Source: Lacticaseibacillus songhuajiangensis (lineage in GTDB: Bacteria > Bacillota > Bacilli > Lactobacillales > Lactobacillaceae). From it: 64,000 nt of DNA. Where the stretch lies: NCBI RefSeq assembly GCF_003946025.1, contig NZ_RHNR01000002.1, positions 55,153-119,152 of the forward strand, given 5' to 3'. The position numbers were made by a program, and so were the translations under genes. Positions 19,900 to 27,307 of the stretch are shown one piece after another (position 1 is the first letter of the stretch; the number at the start of each line of letters is the position of its first letter). The notes beneath the pieces were generated by a model. The model saw only the letters and a list, made by a program, of their open reading frames with translations. It did not search any database and was not told where the DNA came from.

Positions 19900-21126
19900 T
19901 CATTCGTTGCTTTGTTTTTTTTCGTCTTCATGTTGCGCTTGTTCAAATACCTCCTTGAGTAACGTCTTCTGTTGCGGCGATAATTCAGCCTCGTTAATCA
20001 TATCCGCGATCATGTCAGTCCCATTGAGTGAATCGACTTGCTGAACCATTTTCAGACTGGGCGCGACTTGCTTGGTCAGCCAGTTCAGCACGCTGTCCAT
20101 CGTGATTGGTTCAGGCCGCATTGCTAGTTTCAAGCGATTACGGTTATCGCCGATAAACGTTTGCCAGTCTGGATCTAGTGGACAATCGGCCAATTTCTTT
20201 GAGCCTTGTGGTGTTACGATCCGCAAGTAATGGTTAATGATCCCGAAGACAACCGTTTCGGCGTCTTGGCAGGCCAGCAGTTCCTTCATAGCCTTTTGAG
20301 CACGCTGGTCGCGAAGGCGGACTTCAAACCGGTTGAGAATTGGAGAATCTTCTGGGTAGTCGATTTTGTTTTTGAAATATTGTTCGATGTCCTTCTGATA
20401 GCCAATCATTTGCACCAAACTTTGTGGTGAACCGAATTGAACGGTTTTCCCGACACGGCCTTTCTTAATGGTTTCGATTGCGCATTTACTCTTGAACAAG
20501 CTCACTAGTTCTTCTTTTTCGACTTTTTGAATCAGGTGGGGAATGTCGATAATCCCGACGGTATCATTGATTGCGAAGTCAACCCGTTTGTAGATCCCAG
20601 TTAGATCATCGCAGGCCTGAAAAAAGTCGAACCAAGTCAGCCCATCTCGGACAAGCACTGCTTCTAGTTGACGGCAACCAGAGCCGTGCATCTCAATCAT
20701 TGTTCCCAGATAGGCATTCGGGCCACCTACGCGGGTACTCATGATTGAAATATCGCCACGCTGAATCGTGTAGTCGAACCCATAAAAGGCCTTTTCAGTT
20801 AAGGAGAAGAAATCCCTGTTCATTGGAAACAGCTTTTTGAACACATACTCGGCGTCTTGTGTATTGAACCGCACCCGCACGTAATCGACTAAGATAAACA
20901 TCGAATCACGATTGGTCAGGCCAAGAAGCGCGTGGCCCAGGCGCCGTTGCATTTCTTCGGTTAACGCAGCGCGTCCATTTAACAGCCGGTTGACATAGGA
21001 GCGCGTCATACCTAATTGTGCCGCAAGTTGTGCTTGACTAATACCGGCATCAGTTATCCGTTGGCGAAATTCCGCCAACCAGCCGTGTCCAGTATGATCA
21101 CGGCCATTCATCATTGTCTTATCCAT
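19900..21126 (-). CDS. mobT: MobT-type relaxase / replication initiation factor (HTH + Rep_trans)
   Basis: 408 aa. An XRE-like HTH at about 22-60 (AQLAAQLGMTRSYVNRLLNG) is fused to a Rep_trans (replication initiation factor) domain from about 75 to 330. This is the layout of the Tn916 Orf20 / ICEBs1 NicK group of HUH-unrelated relaxases that nick oriT and also start rolling-circle replication. A candidate oriT lies about 110 bp upstream on the same strand. GAGGTGAGCA before the ATG supports the start. Downstream is int. Could be called simply a Rep protein. Confidence 0.85.
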   Translation of the reverse strand: MDKTMMNGRDHTGHGWLAEFRQRITDAGISQAQLAAQLGMTRSYVNRLLNGRAALTEEMQRRLGHALLGLTNRDSMFILVDYVRVRFNTQDAEYVFKKLFPMNRDFFSLTEKAFYGFDYTIQRGDISIMSTRVGGPNAYLGTMIEMHGSGCRQLEAVLVRDGLTWFDFFQACDDLTGIYKRVDFAINDTVGIIDIPHLIQKVEKEELVSLFKSKCAIETIKKGRVGKTVQFGSPQSLVQMIGYQKDIEQYFKNKIDYPEDSPILNRFEVRLRDQRAQKAMKELLACQDAETVVFGIINHYLRIVTPQGSKKLADCPLDPDWQTFIGDNRNRLKLAMRPEPITMDSVLNWLTKQVAPSLKMVQQVDSLNGTDMIADMINEAELSPQQKTLLKEVFEQAQHEDEKKQSNE

Positions 21127-21236
21127 TGCTCACCTCGTGTGCTCTGATTTCGCCGTCTGCGAACAGCGGATTGCCGTGCATAGTGGCGAATCACTTGTGT
21201 TTTCTGCCTCGTTTCGGATTGTTCTTGTCATTTTGT

Positions 21237-21260
21237 GCCCCCCTGTTAGAATACGGGGGC
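21237..21260 (-). other. Candidate oriT (Tn916/ICEBs1-like dyad)
   Basis: 24-bp imperfect dyad. On the minus strand GCCCCC, then GTATTCTAACA, then GGGGGGC. From memory it closely matches the Tn916 and ICEBs1 oriT dyads (CCCCC...CTAACAGG), whose nick falls in the CTAACA region. It sits just upstream of the MobT-like gene, where such oriTs are found. Confidence 0.75.
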
Positions 21261-21261
21261 T

Positions 21262-21339
21262 TGGGCGGCCGGCTAACGCCGACCGCCGCCGCTCGCGCTA
21301 GCGGCTTTCGCGCTGCACGCCGCGCGCGGCGGCGTGGTG
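21262..21339. other. Very GC-rich structured strip beside oriT
   Basis: About 78 bp composed almost only of G and C with short inverted repeats (GCGCTAGCG; CGCCGCGCGCGGCGGCG; GGCCGGC). No gene. It may be a protein-binding or single-strand origin region linked to the relaxase (inference). Confidence 0.45.
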
Positions 21340-21540
21340 TTACGTGACCATTGCCAGATCTTCAAATGGATTGAAGCCTAACAGACTGACGATAGCGTGG
21401 AGTGGAACTTGACCGCACTTGCGGTTTGCATAGAAGCAGTGACCGTCTGCGACTAAGTTTAGTTTGCATTGATGGATAATCTGTCCGGCTTTGTAACCGG
21501 AAAAGCCAAGCTGCATAAGCATCTTCTTGTCGACTAACAT
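21340..21540 (-). CDS. DUF3173 family protein (small ICE/IME protein, probable excisionase-type DNA binder)
   Basis: 66 aa. It matches the DUF3173 pattern: LGFSGYKAGQIIHQCK then GHCFYANRKCGQVP and a final hydrophobic helix. Members are found beside integrases in Firmicute conjugative and mobilizable elements and are thought to help excision. AGAGGTGATTAC precedes the ATG. It lies upstream of oriT and mobT. Confidence 0.75.
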   Translation of the reverse strand: MLVDKKMLMQLGFSGYKAGQIIHQCKLNLVADGHCFYANRKCGQVPLHAIVSLLGFNPFEDLAMVT

Positions 21541-21670
21541 GTAATCACCTCTTTTGGTTTGTATTTAACAGGTATGGGTTTATAATCTGCTATGGCTGAA
21601 TCATATCATCCTTCGAGAGACTTATCAACCTCTTTAGGTAAATTACAAACAGGTTTCGTTTAATTATTTC

Positions 21671-21699
21671 TTGACACTTTCAATAGGTTTCATTAAGCT
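21671..21699 (+). promoter_or_regulatory. Promoter of the IME regulator gene
   Basis: TTGACA, 17 bp, TAAGCT. Two copies of AGGTTTC(G/A)TT (21651 and 21685) flank or overlap it and may be operator half-sites for the XRE protein (inference). Confidence 0.6.
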
Positions 21700-21732
21700 T
21701 CAAGTAAGGCCACACAAAGGAGAAATCAACCC

Positions 21733-22254
21733 ATGTTTGGAAAAAGCGAAGAAGGTATCGACAAGAAGCTCGCTAGAAATATTAAGCGTATTCGTATGGA
21801 ACGCGGCATGACGCAAAAAGACCTTGCTGATGCGATGGGCAGCATCGAGCAAAGTGTGTCTAAGTTTGAGCGGGCGATCTCTGCACCGTCCGCTAAAGCG
21901 ATTATGCAGTTATGTGAGGCGTTGCAAGTGACGCCCAACGACTTGTATCTCAATGATGCGGACTGGCGCAGCTGGCAGTCAGAGAAGCTCGAACACCAAG
22001 ACCATTCCGTTAACGGTTTGGTCGATCACGTCGAAATGGTTCAGAAGATGTTTGCAGAAGCAGAACTCGCCCGCAAAGCCGGAGATGAGAAGCTGGAGCG
22101 TGCTACTCTAGATCAAATCATTCAGATGTACATGTGGACTAACGACCATTTTCGTGAAGTTGCGCACCTACTGGACCGGCGTTACGTGACCGACTACCTC
22201 GACAAGATGGAAAAGGAAACTCGTGACGCAATGATGAATGATGCTAATCGTTAG
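21733..22254 (+). CDS. XRE-family regulator of the IME
   Basis: 173 aa. A canonical XRE HTH at about residues 13-66 (IKRIRMERGMTQKDLADAMGS) is followed by a helical C-terminal segment without peptidase motifs. Divergent from DUF3173/mobT/int, so likely the element's maintenance repressor. AAAGGAGAAATC precedes the ATG. Confidence 0.85.
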   Translation: MFGKSEEGIDKKLARNIKRIRMERGMTQKDLADAMGSIEQSVSKFERAISAPSAKAIMQLCEALQVTPNDLYLNDADWRSWQSEKLEHQDHSVNGLVDHVEMVQKMFAEAELARKAGDEKLERATLDQIIQMYMWTNDHFREVAHLLDRRYVTDYLDKMEKETRDAMMNDANR

Positions 22255-22315
22255 ATTCTTGTACGTTTAACTTGTTTATAGTGGGACATCTATTTTGCTC
22301 CGTAAGTTCAGCTGG

Positions 22316-22321
22316 TATAAT
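22316..22321 (+). promoter_or_regulatory. Extended -10 promoter of the lipoprotein gene
   Basis: TGGTATAAT (extended -10) with a weak TTTGCT -35 about 16 bp upstream, 40 bp before the chosen start. Confidence 0.6.
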
Positions 22322-22361
22322 AGTGACAAATAGAGGCAAAAAAGAAAGTGGGTTGAGACAT

Positions 22362-23120
22362 TTGAAGAAGTTTTTGGGAATTTTGGGTGGGCTCTTGTTA
22401 GTGGGCAGTTTGTTTATGCTGACCGGCTGTAGTGAGGAAAAAGCATTATTTTTAGATGTTCCGACATCTATCGAAGCTGACACTAGTGGGAATGTTACGA
22501 TTAAAGGAAAGACATTGCCTGATACAGACGTAAAGATTGGCCTAGGAATTATTGGGGACAGCACGACATCAGATGAAAAAGGGAATTTTTCACTAAAATA
22601 CGAGCTGTCATCGGAGGACGAATCTTCGACGATTAAGATTACAGCTAAAAGCGATGACGATAAAAAAACAAAATCAGTTACGGTAAAACCGAACGCTGCT
22701 AAAATGTCTAGTCAGAAGGCTGCATCATCTTCTAGTGAAAGTGCAGCGAAAGCATCAGAATCTTCTGCAAGTGCATCATCACAAGCAGATCAGGCGAAAA
22801 TTGAAGCAGTGGCCAAGAATTATACCACGTCATATCAGGTTAAATTTCAAGACTACACGGTTATTTACTTAATTAACGAAAAAACCAAAACCATTGCGAT
22901 GACCACTTCCGATGAACCCGAACATGTATCAACAAGTCAGTACACTGGCAACTTCAACGATGGTATTGACTTTAATATGGACGGACTAGCAATGCATGCG
23001 CACTATCATTACGTAGATCAACCGGCTGCCTTAATTGTCACCGATGAGTCTGGAAACGAAAATAAGGCAGTACAAATAGATCCAGCAACATCAGTTCAGT
23101 ACTACCACTTATATAAGTGA
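22362..23120 (+). CDS. Secreted lipoprotein with Ig-like region and Ser-rich linker (IME cargo)
   Basis: 252 aa if started at TTG 22362 (TTG 22353 is also possible). Signal peptide LKKFLGILGGLLLVGSLFM, lipobox LTGC, so anchored at the outer face of the membrane. An extracellular beta domain resembling bacterial Ig-like/Big domains (about 25-120) is followed by a Ser/Ala-rich linker and a C-terminal domain of about 100 aa that I do not recognise. AT-rich relative to the host. In phages and satellites, such lipoproteins can block DNA entry (Ltp of TP-J34); that role is only a guess here. Confidence 0.8.
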   Translation: MKKFLGILGGLLLVGSLFMLTGCSEEKALFLDVPTSIEADTSGNVTIKGKTLPDTDVKIGLGIIGDSTTSDEKGNFSLKYELSSEDESSTIKITAKSDDDKKTKSVTVKPNAAKMSSQKAASSSSESAAKASESSASASSQADQAKIEAVAKNYTTSYQVKFQDYTVIYLINEKTKTIAMTTSDEPEHVSTSQYTGNFNDGIDFNMDGLAMHAHYHYVDQPAALIVTDESGNENKAVQIDPATSVQYYHLYK

Positions 23121-23310
23121 CTCTGTCAAATTGGTAAAGTATGATATTTCTTTATAACAAAAAGGCCGCCAACCAGTGACGACCAACCAAGTATATTTGC
23201 GTGCCAATTCAGTACCACTTCATCCAAATTCAGCCGATTTCAATCGTTCCAATCGCACCAAGAATGCCGTTAAATCAGCAATCCGACGCCATTCAAACCG
23301 TCAGAGTACA
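23121..23310. other. IME right-end intergenic region
   Basis: No gene. The CAGTACCA-type motif occurs here (about 23212) and twice near attL (18595-18612), suggesting integrase arm-binding sites. Confidence 0.4.
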
Positions 23311-23369
23311 ACTCGAAATCCGTCGAACCGGCTAATACCGGCGCACGAGTTCGAATCTCGTACTCTCCT
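23311..23369 (+). repeat. IME attR = second copy of tRNA-Ser 3' half (contains prophage attL)
   Basis: Perfect 59-bp repeat of 18443-18501. Lacks the 5' half of the tRNA, so not a functional tRNA. Its last 11 bp also form part of the prophage core. Confidence 0.95.
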
Positions 23370-23370
23370 T
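23359..23370 (+). repeat. Prophage attL core (12 bp)
   Basis: CGTACTCTCCTT, the tRNA-Ser acceptor end, repeated at 63519-63530. TGTGCACAC-type repeats near 23470 and 23571, and near 63463 on the other side, look like integrase arm sites. Confidence 0.8.
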
Positions 23371-23398
23371 TTTTGAGTTAAATGGGGTTCAACAAGAA

Positions 23399-23436
23399 TA
23401 GCAGAAACGTTGATTTAACGGCGTTTCTGCTTTTTT
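23399..23436 (+). terminator. Terminator at the prophage left end
   Basis: AGCAGAAACG...CGTTTCTGCT hairpin then seven T, just inside attL. Confidence 0.8.
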
Positions 23437-23587
23437 TATTCCACCCAGTTCAACGGTTTTCAACGAAGTGTGTGCACACTATGTGCACACTTTTGATAAC
23501 AGTAAACGCCAGAAAATCACTGCCGGACGGCCGCCTCTCCGGGCTTGCCACAGACCGCAGTGCACACAAAAAGCCGCCCGGAGGCGA

Positions 23588-23773
23588 CTAATATTTCAAT
23601 TCAGCACGACGCTCATCGAGCAAGCTTTGCAGATCGTCGATGTCTTCAGCAGTCGAATCATTCTTAATGAATGACTTGGCTACCGATCGTTTTTGAATAT
23701 ATCGTTTACGATCTTTGTTGGCATCATCCCATTTTTTGTTAGCACGTCGCCGCGCGTCGGTCAGTTCTGCCAT
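23588..23773 (-). CDS. Small basic/acidic coiled protein, unknown
   Basis: 61 aa, highly charged, probably helical (ARRRANKKWDDANKDRKRY). Preceded by GGAGGGCGGAGAC. Similar short proteins are frequent beside attL in Lactobacillus phages. Last of three small genes in a row. Confidence 0.65.
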   Translation of the reverse strand: MAELTDARRRANKKWDDANKDRKRYIQKRSVAKSFIKNDSTAEDIDDLQSLLDERRAELKY

Positions 23774-23785
23774 GTCTCCGCCCTC

Positions 23786-23872
23786 CTATACAAACTGCTG
23801 AATCAGAATCGTCAAAAGTATTGCCGCGCACAGCACAATAATAATCCAGTCTCGAACTGCCTTTTTGTCCAT
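23786..23872 (-). CDS. 28-aa single-pass membrane peptide
   Basis: MDKKAVRDW followed by a hydrophobic helix rich in Ile/Leu, then QQFV. GGAGGG lies seven bases before the ATG. A hairpin (AGGGGCACTGCCCCT) sits about 40 bp upstream. Size and topology recall type I toxins or small holin-like peptides, but no antisense RNA can be assigned. Confidence 0.55.
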   Translation of the reverse strand: MDKKAVRDWIIIVLCAAILLTILIQQFV

Positions 23873-23938
23873 AGTTGTTTCCCTCCATGATATACTTGAG
23901 GTACACGAACAAGGGGCAGTGCCCCTCGCTCATGTCCA

Positions 23939-24070
23939 TTACTTAATGATTCCGAGTAGCTTCGCAAGGCCTGCAAGCAGTGTTGCTATCTCGAGCCATT
24001 CCTTAATGGCATCGCGTCGTTCCTCTTTTGAGGACGGCGCTTTTTTGTGTCGTGGTTTGTCGCTTCTCAT
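23939..24070 (-). CDS. 43-aa small amphipathic protein
   Basis: Basic N-terminus (KPRHKKAPSSKEERR), then an amphipathic or hydrophobic C-terminal helix (LEIATLLAGLAKLLGIIK). Perfect AAGGAGGTGATGCA ribosome site. First gene of the small attL operon. Confidence 0.6.
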   Translation of the reverse strand: MRSDKPRHKKAPSSKEERRDAIKEWLEIATLLAGLAKLLGIIK

Positions 24071-24080
24071 TGCATCACCT

Positions 24081-24127
24081 CCTTGACTACATCTATTGTA
24101 GTACACGTTTCAACGTGTATAGTCAAG
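24081..24127 (-). promoter_or_regulatory. Palindromic promoter/operator of the small attL operon
   Basis: Nested palindrome: outer CTTGACTA/TAGTCAAG and inner TACACGTT-TC-AACGTGTA. On the minus strand TTGACT and TACAAT are 20 bp apart with the inner dyad between them. The spacing is long, which suggests a regulated promoter or a DNA-distorting regulator. Confidence 0.5.
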
Positions 24128-24137
24128 GATTCCGCAC

Positions 24138-24166
24138 AAAAAAATAAGCCCGAAGGCTTATTCTTT
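24138..24166. terminator. Terminator overlapping the stop of the 300-aa gene
   Basis: AATAAGCC-CGAA-GGCTTATT with A and T runs on both sides (bidirectional). Confidence 0.8.
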
Positions 24167-25060
24167 ATCATCATTTTCAAAATCAAGTTCTAACTGTCTT
24201 GCACCTTTTCTGTGTTCTAAAACTTTTTCAATAAAATACTCGGCGCGTAAACCTGAATCAGTAATCTTCTGCTCAGTTCTGAGTCTTACTTTTAAACTAT
24301 CAGTCGAGCCGAATTGAACTTCATTTTTCTCGACATTTTTTAGAAAGGGTTCGTCCTCAATCTTAGCGTAAAACTGATTGCTGCCATCTGAGAATTTCCA
24401 CTTACCATGTTCAAACGCAACACTTACGAGCTGTAAATATAGTTCCGCAACAGTTGGAGTTAAGGATTCGTCCTTTGCTTCCGGAGCGTCGAACATTTGC
24501 ACCTCGTCAGAGGATATGGACACTTCTTCTACCTTGGTAGAAGAAAAACTAACTCCATCAATTCCAGGCTGTTTCAAAGGCTTAACCACATTCTCAATTG
24601 ATTTGCGAACTTCAATGTTTCTGTATGCACGTAATTGTGATGCGGGTATTGTAATCGTGGTATCGTCATCAATTTTAATTGTGACATTTCCATCGGAAGA
24701 ATCATCAACTTTTTTGATCTTATGGTTATGAAGAGCAATGACTAAACCGATTGCCCCTTTAAATATTTCAATATACGTTATTAGGTTTATAAGGGCAGAT
24801 GAACCCTTCCCACTTAATAAATCAACGGCCCCCTGAAAAATATCCTGTCCGTTCGCCAATATGATGTTGACAATAAAAGAGCCTTTGCTTGTGGCCTGAA
24901 TATCCGCAGATATCGCAGGTTCATCAGGATTTTCCATTTCTTGAATTGCTTGAAAAGTTTCAGAAAGCGCCAAGAGGGCAGGGGCTAAATCCCTAATGGG
25001 CATTCTCCCTTCATCGAGAGCAGAACCAGTGTAATGTACAGTAAAGTCCAACTTTGCCAT
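24158..25060 (-). CDS. Accessory protein of unknown function (possible lysogenic-conversion gene)
   Basis: 300 aa from the ATG at 25060 (GGAGAGATGCGGT upstream). It opens with KLDFTVHYTGSALDEGRMPIRDLAPALLAL, which resembles the start of a widespread uncharacterised family, then a short hydrophobic stretch around 105-130 (LINLITYIEIFKGAIGLVIAL) and a beta-rich acidic C-terminal half. AT-rich, between endolysin and attL, own terminator: the usual place for host-benefit genes. A defence role is possible but not shown. Confidence 0.75.
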   Translation of the reverse strand: MAKLDFTVHYTGSALDEGRMPIRDLAPALLALSETFQAIQEMENPDEPAISADIQATSKGSFIVNIILANGQDIFQGAVDLLSGKGSSALINLITYIEIFKGAIGLVIALHNHKIKKVDDSSDGNVTIKIDDDTTITIPASQLRAYRNIEVRKSIENVVKPLKQPGIDGVSFSSTKVEEVSISSDEVQMFDAPEAKDESLTPTVAELYLQLVSVAFEHGKWKFSDGSNQFYAKIEDEPFLKNVEKNEVQFGSTDSLKVRLRTEQKITDSGLRAEYFIEKVLEHRKGARQLELDFENDDKE

Positions 25061-25128
25061 ACCGCATCTCTCCAATTTATCGTATTTGGGTTAAATCCAG
25101 AATGCGCTACGTGATAGCCAATGTCAAT

Positions 25129-25162
25129 AAAAAAAGCCCTCCCCGCGACTGCGAGGAAGGCA
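25129..25162 (-). terminator. Late-operon terminator after the endolysin
   Basis: GCCTTCCTCGC-AGT-GCGGGGAGGGC stem with seven T on the minus strand. Confidence 0.8.
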
Positions 25163-25209
25163 ATTATCAGAACCTAGCAATTGACCATCTACTATACTAC
25201 TTTGGCACG

Positions 25210-26148
25210 CTACTTGAATGTCGCGTACGGGTCCACATTACGTCCAGCACCATTGGCTCGACCGACGGCTAGATACCCGTAGCCACCAGACCGTGGCTGG
25301 CGCACCCAGATATAGCCGCCGCTAGCGCACTTGGCGTCATAGGTGACAACCGACCCCGCTGGCAGGGTCGCTATGATGCTAGACTTCGTAGTCGCACCCC
25401 ACCGCAAGTTGATGGCTGACTTGAGTGTCGCCTTACCAAACTCAGCCGTCCATGTGACGCCCAGCGCGTCCTTCCACGTCTTGTCCTTGACGGCCGGCTT
25501 AGACTTAACTGCGGGCTTGGTGGGTGCATGCTTAGACGCCACCACCTTGCCAGACACGGCCGCGTACTTCCCCCACGCCTTCGCGTCACCGTAAAACACG
25601 TCGAAGTCCAGTGGTGCACCCCAGCCAGCCAAGCGGCCAGACGACGTATACTGAAACATTGCCATTGTCTTCCAGTGCTTGAGCGAACCATGCAAATTCC
25701 GCGGCGTGTAGCCGTTGACGGCGTTGTAGTTGTTGTACTGCGCAATCCACACGCCGTAGCCCGCCTTGACGACTGAAGACCAGTCATAAGTGTTCTCGAC
25801 GGCGAGACTCATGTAGATTAGCGGCCGGACCCCGGTCTTGGCATAGACGTAGTCCAACCACGACTTAGCCCAGGTGACAGACGGACGCGCTGGCTCGTAG
25901 TCTAAGACCAGCACAGCCTTGCCAATATATTGCTTGATCTTACTGATGAAGTGGTCAGCTTCGCCTTGGACAGAGCCGTTGCTAGCAAAGTGATAGAAGC
26001 CCTTGAGCGAAGGCGCGGTCTTGACTTGCGCGGCCATCGCCGGGTTGGTGTAGGTTCTGGATTCAGTTGCTTTGATGATACGAAAATCGCCCGCTACCTT
26101 GCCAATGCCAGCTTGGTAGTTGGCGACATCAATGCCATTTAACGTCAT
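25210..26148 (-). CDS. lys: Endolysin, GH25 lysozyme with C-terminal SH3-like domain
   Basis: 312 aa. The GH25 muramidase domain spans about 4-205: GIDVANYQ with the N-terminal catalytic Asp, VLVLDYEPARPS with the second acidic pair, and WIAQYN and DFDVFYGDAKAW near the end. A linker rich in Lys/Pro (about 215-240) leads to an SH3b-like wall-binding domain (LRWGATTKSSIIATLPAGSVV). No signal peptide, so holin-dependent. It overlaps the holin stop (TAATG). Confidence 0.93.
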   Translation of the reverse strand: MTLNGIDVANYQAGIGKVAGDFRIIKATESRTYTNPAMAAQVKTAPSLKGFYHFASNGSVQGEADHFISKIKQYIGKAVLVLDYEPARPSVTWAKSWLDYVYAKTGVRPLIYMSLAVENTYDWSSVVKAGYGVWIAQYNNYNAVNGYTPRNLHGSLKHWKTMAMFQYTSSGRLAGWGAPLDFDVFYGDAKAWGKYAAVSGKVVASKHAPTKPAVKSKPAVKDKTWKDALGVTWTAEFGKATLKSAINLRWGATTKSSIIATLPAGSVVTYDAKCASGGYIWVRQPRSGGYGYLAVGRANGAGRNVDPYATFK

Positions 26149-26501
26149 TATTTTTCCTCCTCAGTGGTTGTTGGCTGGTCATCTGTTTTGTCATCTTTTA
26201 GTTCGTCAAGTTGTTCCTGCAAGGCTGCTAGCTGAGCCGCCTTTGTAGTGATCAGCGGAGGGTATTCTAGTGCCTTTTCGCTGTCCCCAATCCCTTGGGT
26301 GGTTGGGTCAACTGCTACCCCTAAGATAGTCAGTACTGCAAACACCGCGTTGATTACACCAGTGAGCTGTTGACCTAAATTGGCGAAGTCCCAATTGTAG
26401 CCAAAGGCCGCCGCCACCGCTTGGCCGACCAATAAAATAGCTGGCACTAAGGCCAGCCAGAATTTGACACTCAATACTCGTACTTTCCAGTTAATCTTCA
26501 T
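26148..26501 (-). CDS. Holin (phi LC3-type)
   Basis: 117 aa with two membrane helices (FWLALVPAILLVGQAVAAAF and GVINAVFAVLTILGVAVDP), each followed by a charged segment, and a long acidic cytoplasmic tail. The FxNxxFWxALxPAxLLL pattern and the GVAVDPTTxGxxDS motif are typical of phi LC3-class holins. Coupled to the endolysin. Confidence 0.9.
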   Translation of the reverse strand: MKINWKVRVLSVKFWLALVPAILLVGQAVAAAFGYNWDFANLGQQLTGVINAVFAVLTILGVAVDPTTQGIGDSEKALEYPPLITTKAAQLAALQEQLDELKDDKTDDQPTTTEEEK

Positions 26502-26516
26502 GTTAATTGCTCCCTT

Positions 26517-26816
26517 TCAATTTTTAATTCTTAACTGCAAAACTTTGTTATACAAGGCTTCACCTGTCCCGTTTCCTCCTAGCGCTTTATAGCTTCGGAA
26601 CAGATAATTAAGATCGTCCAAGTCATCCGTGCTGATATAACCAGCTTCGATATGGTGGTTGCACAGCATATAAACCTCATGATGAAGCAATCCGACAAGT
26701 CCCGCATCAATCGCCTTTCCGTGCTTTCGATGCGTCTGCCACTGGCTAAAAAACCAACCAAACAAAGCCCAACCGCCCAACTTTACAAAAATGTCTAACC
26801 AACTATTAAAATCCAC
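26517..26816 (-). CDS. Lysis-region small protein, one membrane segment
   Basis: 99 aa. Short N-terminal hydrophobic stretch (LDIFVKLGGWALFGWFF), then a soluble helical part. It lies between the XkdX-like gene and the holin, as similar proteins do in related phages. Role unknown; it could assist the holin or anchor in the membrane. Confidence 0.7.
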   Translation of the reverse strand: MDFNSWLDIFVKLGGWALFGWFFSQWQTHRKHGKAIDAGLVGLLHHEVYMLCNHHIEAGYISTDDLDDLNYLFRSYKALGGNGTGEALYNKVLQLRIKN

Positions 26817-26846
26817 ATCTTCATACTTCCTTCCACAAAAATACCG

Positions 26847-26981
26847 CTAGGCATTTGCCCCAGCGGCGTAGTCTTTACCGGTAATCTGTTTAAACTCGTC
26901 AGGCGTGATCATTAACGGCACATAAGGCATTAAATCAATTCCCCACTCATACAGTTGTTTGCACATATCGTAATTACTCAC
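26847..26981 (-). CDS. XkdX-family small tail-region protein
   Basis: 44 aa with a GTG start, overlapping the previous gene by 8 bp; AAGGGAGATACTA before it. The pattern YDMCKQLYEWG...VPLMITPDEFKQITGKDY fits the XkdX family (Trp-rich small proteins after the tail fibre genes). Confidence 0.75.
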   Translation of the reverse strand: MSNYDMCKQLYEWGIDLMPYVPLMITPDEFKQITGKDYAAGANA

Positions 26982-27297
26982 TAGTATCTCCCTTCTCAAT
27001 CGCCATCATTCTTAGCATCAGCGAGGCAATCATCTTCTGTTCAGCTGTGGGGGTCACCTTATTAGCTTCGGCTTCGAGTTCTGCCTGCTTATCAGGGTTT
27101 ATTACTAACTTGCCGTTAACCCACTTGGTTGCACCTAGCACAATGGTTGCTAAGTCAGGGGCGGCTACTTCAACTGCACCGGTCGTATCAAACGGTGCTT
27201 GCCATTGCTCGCCATCGTAAAACTCCTGTTGCCAGCCTATAATGTATCCATCAGCATCAAAGCCAAAAAGCACTCGAACCTTATCTTTTTCTGCCAT
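26974..27297 (-). CDS. Tail-region protein (DUF2977-like)
   Basis: 107 aa from the ATG at 27297 (AGGAGG correctly spaced; the ATG two codons earlier is too close). It begins with a beta-rich part (VRVLFGFDADGYIIGWQQEFYDG) and ends in a helix. Placed just after the tail lysin/fibre gene. Probably a minor baseplate or fibre accessory component. Confidence 0.65.
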   Translation of the reverse strand: MAEKDKVRVLFGFDADGYIIGWQQEFYDGEQWQAPFDTTGAVEVAAPDLATIVLGATKWVNGKLVINPDKQAELEAEANKVTPTAEQKMIASLMLRMMAIEKGDTSE

Positions 27298-27307
27298 ATC
27301 CATCCTC

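Larger units (their letters stand above)
18443..23369. mobile_element. Integrative mobilizable element (IME) at tRNA-Ser, about 4.9 kb
   Basis: Bounded by 59-bp perfect direct repeats. Contents: tyrosine integrase next to attL, MobT/Rep_trans relaxase with N-terminal HTH, an oriT-like dyad, a DUF3173 protein (small Xis-like ICE/IME protein), a divergent XRE regulator, and a lipoprotein cargo gene. No coupling ATPase or type IV secretion genes are present, so it would need a helper conjugative element to move. Alternative: an integrated rolling-circle replicon or phage satellite; the oriT dyad favours IME. Confidence 0.85.

Noticed and set aside
18443..23369. Phage-inducible satellite (PICI)
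   Set aside because: No capsid-redirecting, primase or terminase genes; the relaxase and oriT dyad fit a mobilizable element better.
23739..23939. 66-aa minus-strand ORF near attL
   Set aside because: Overlaps two better-supported small genes with good ribosome sites and includes a hairpin region.
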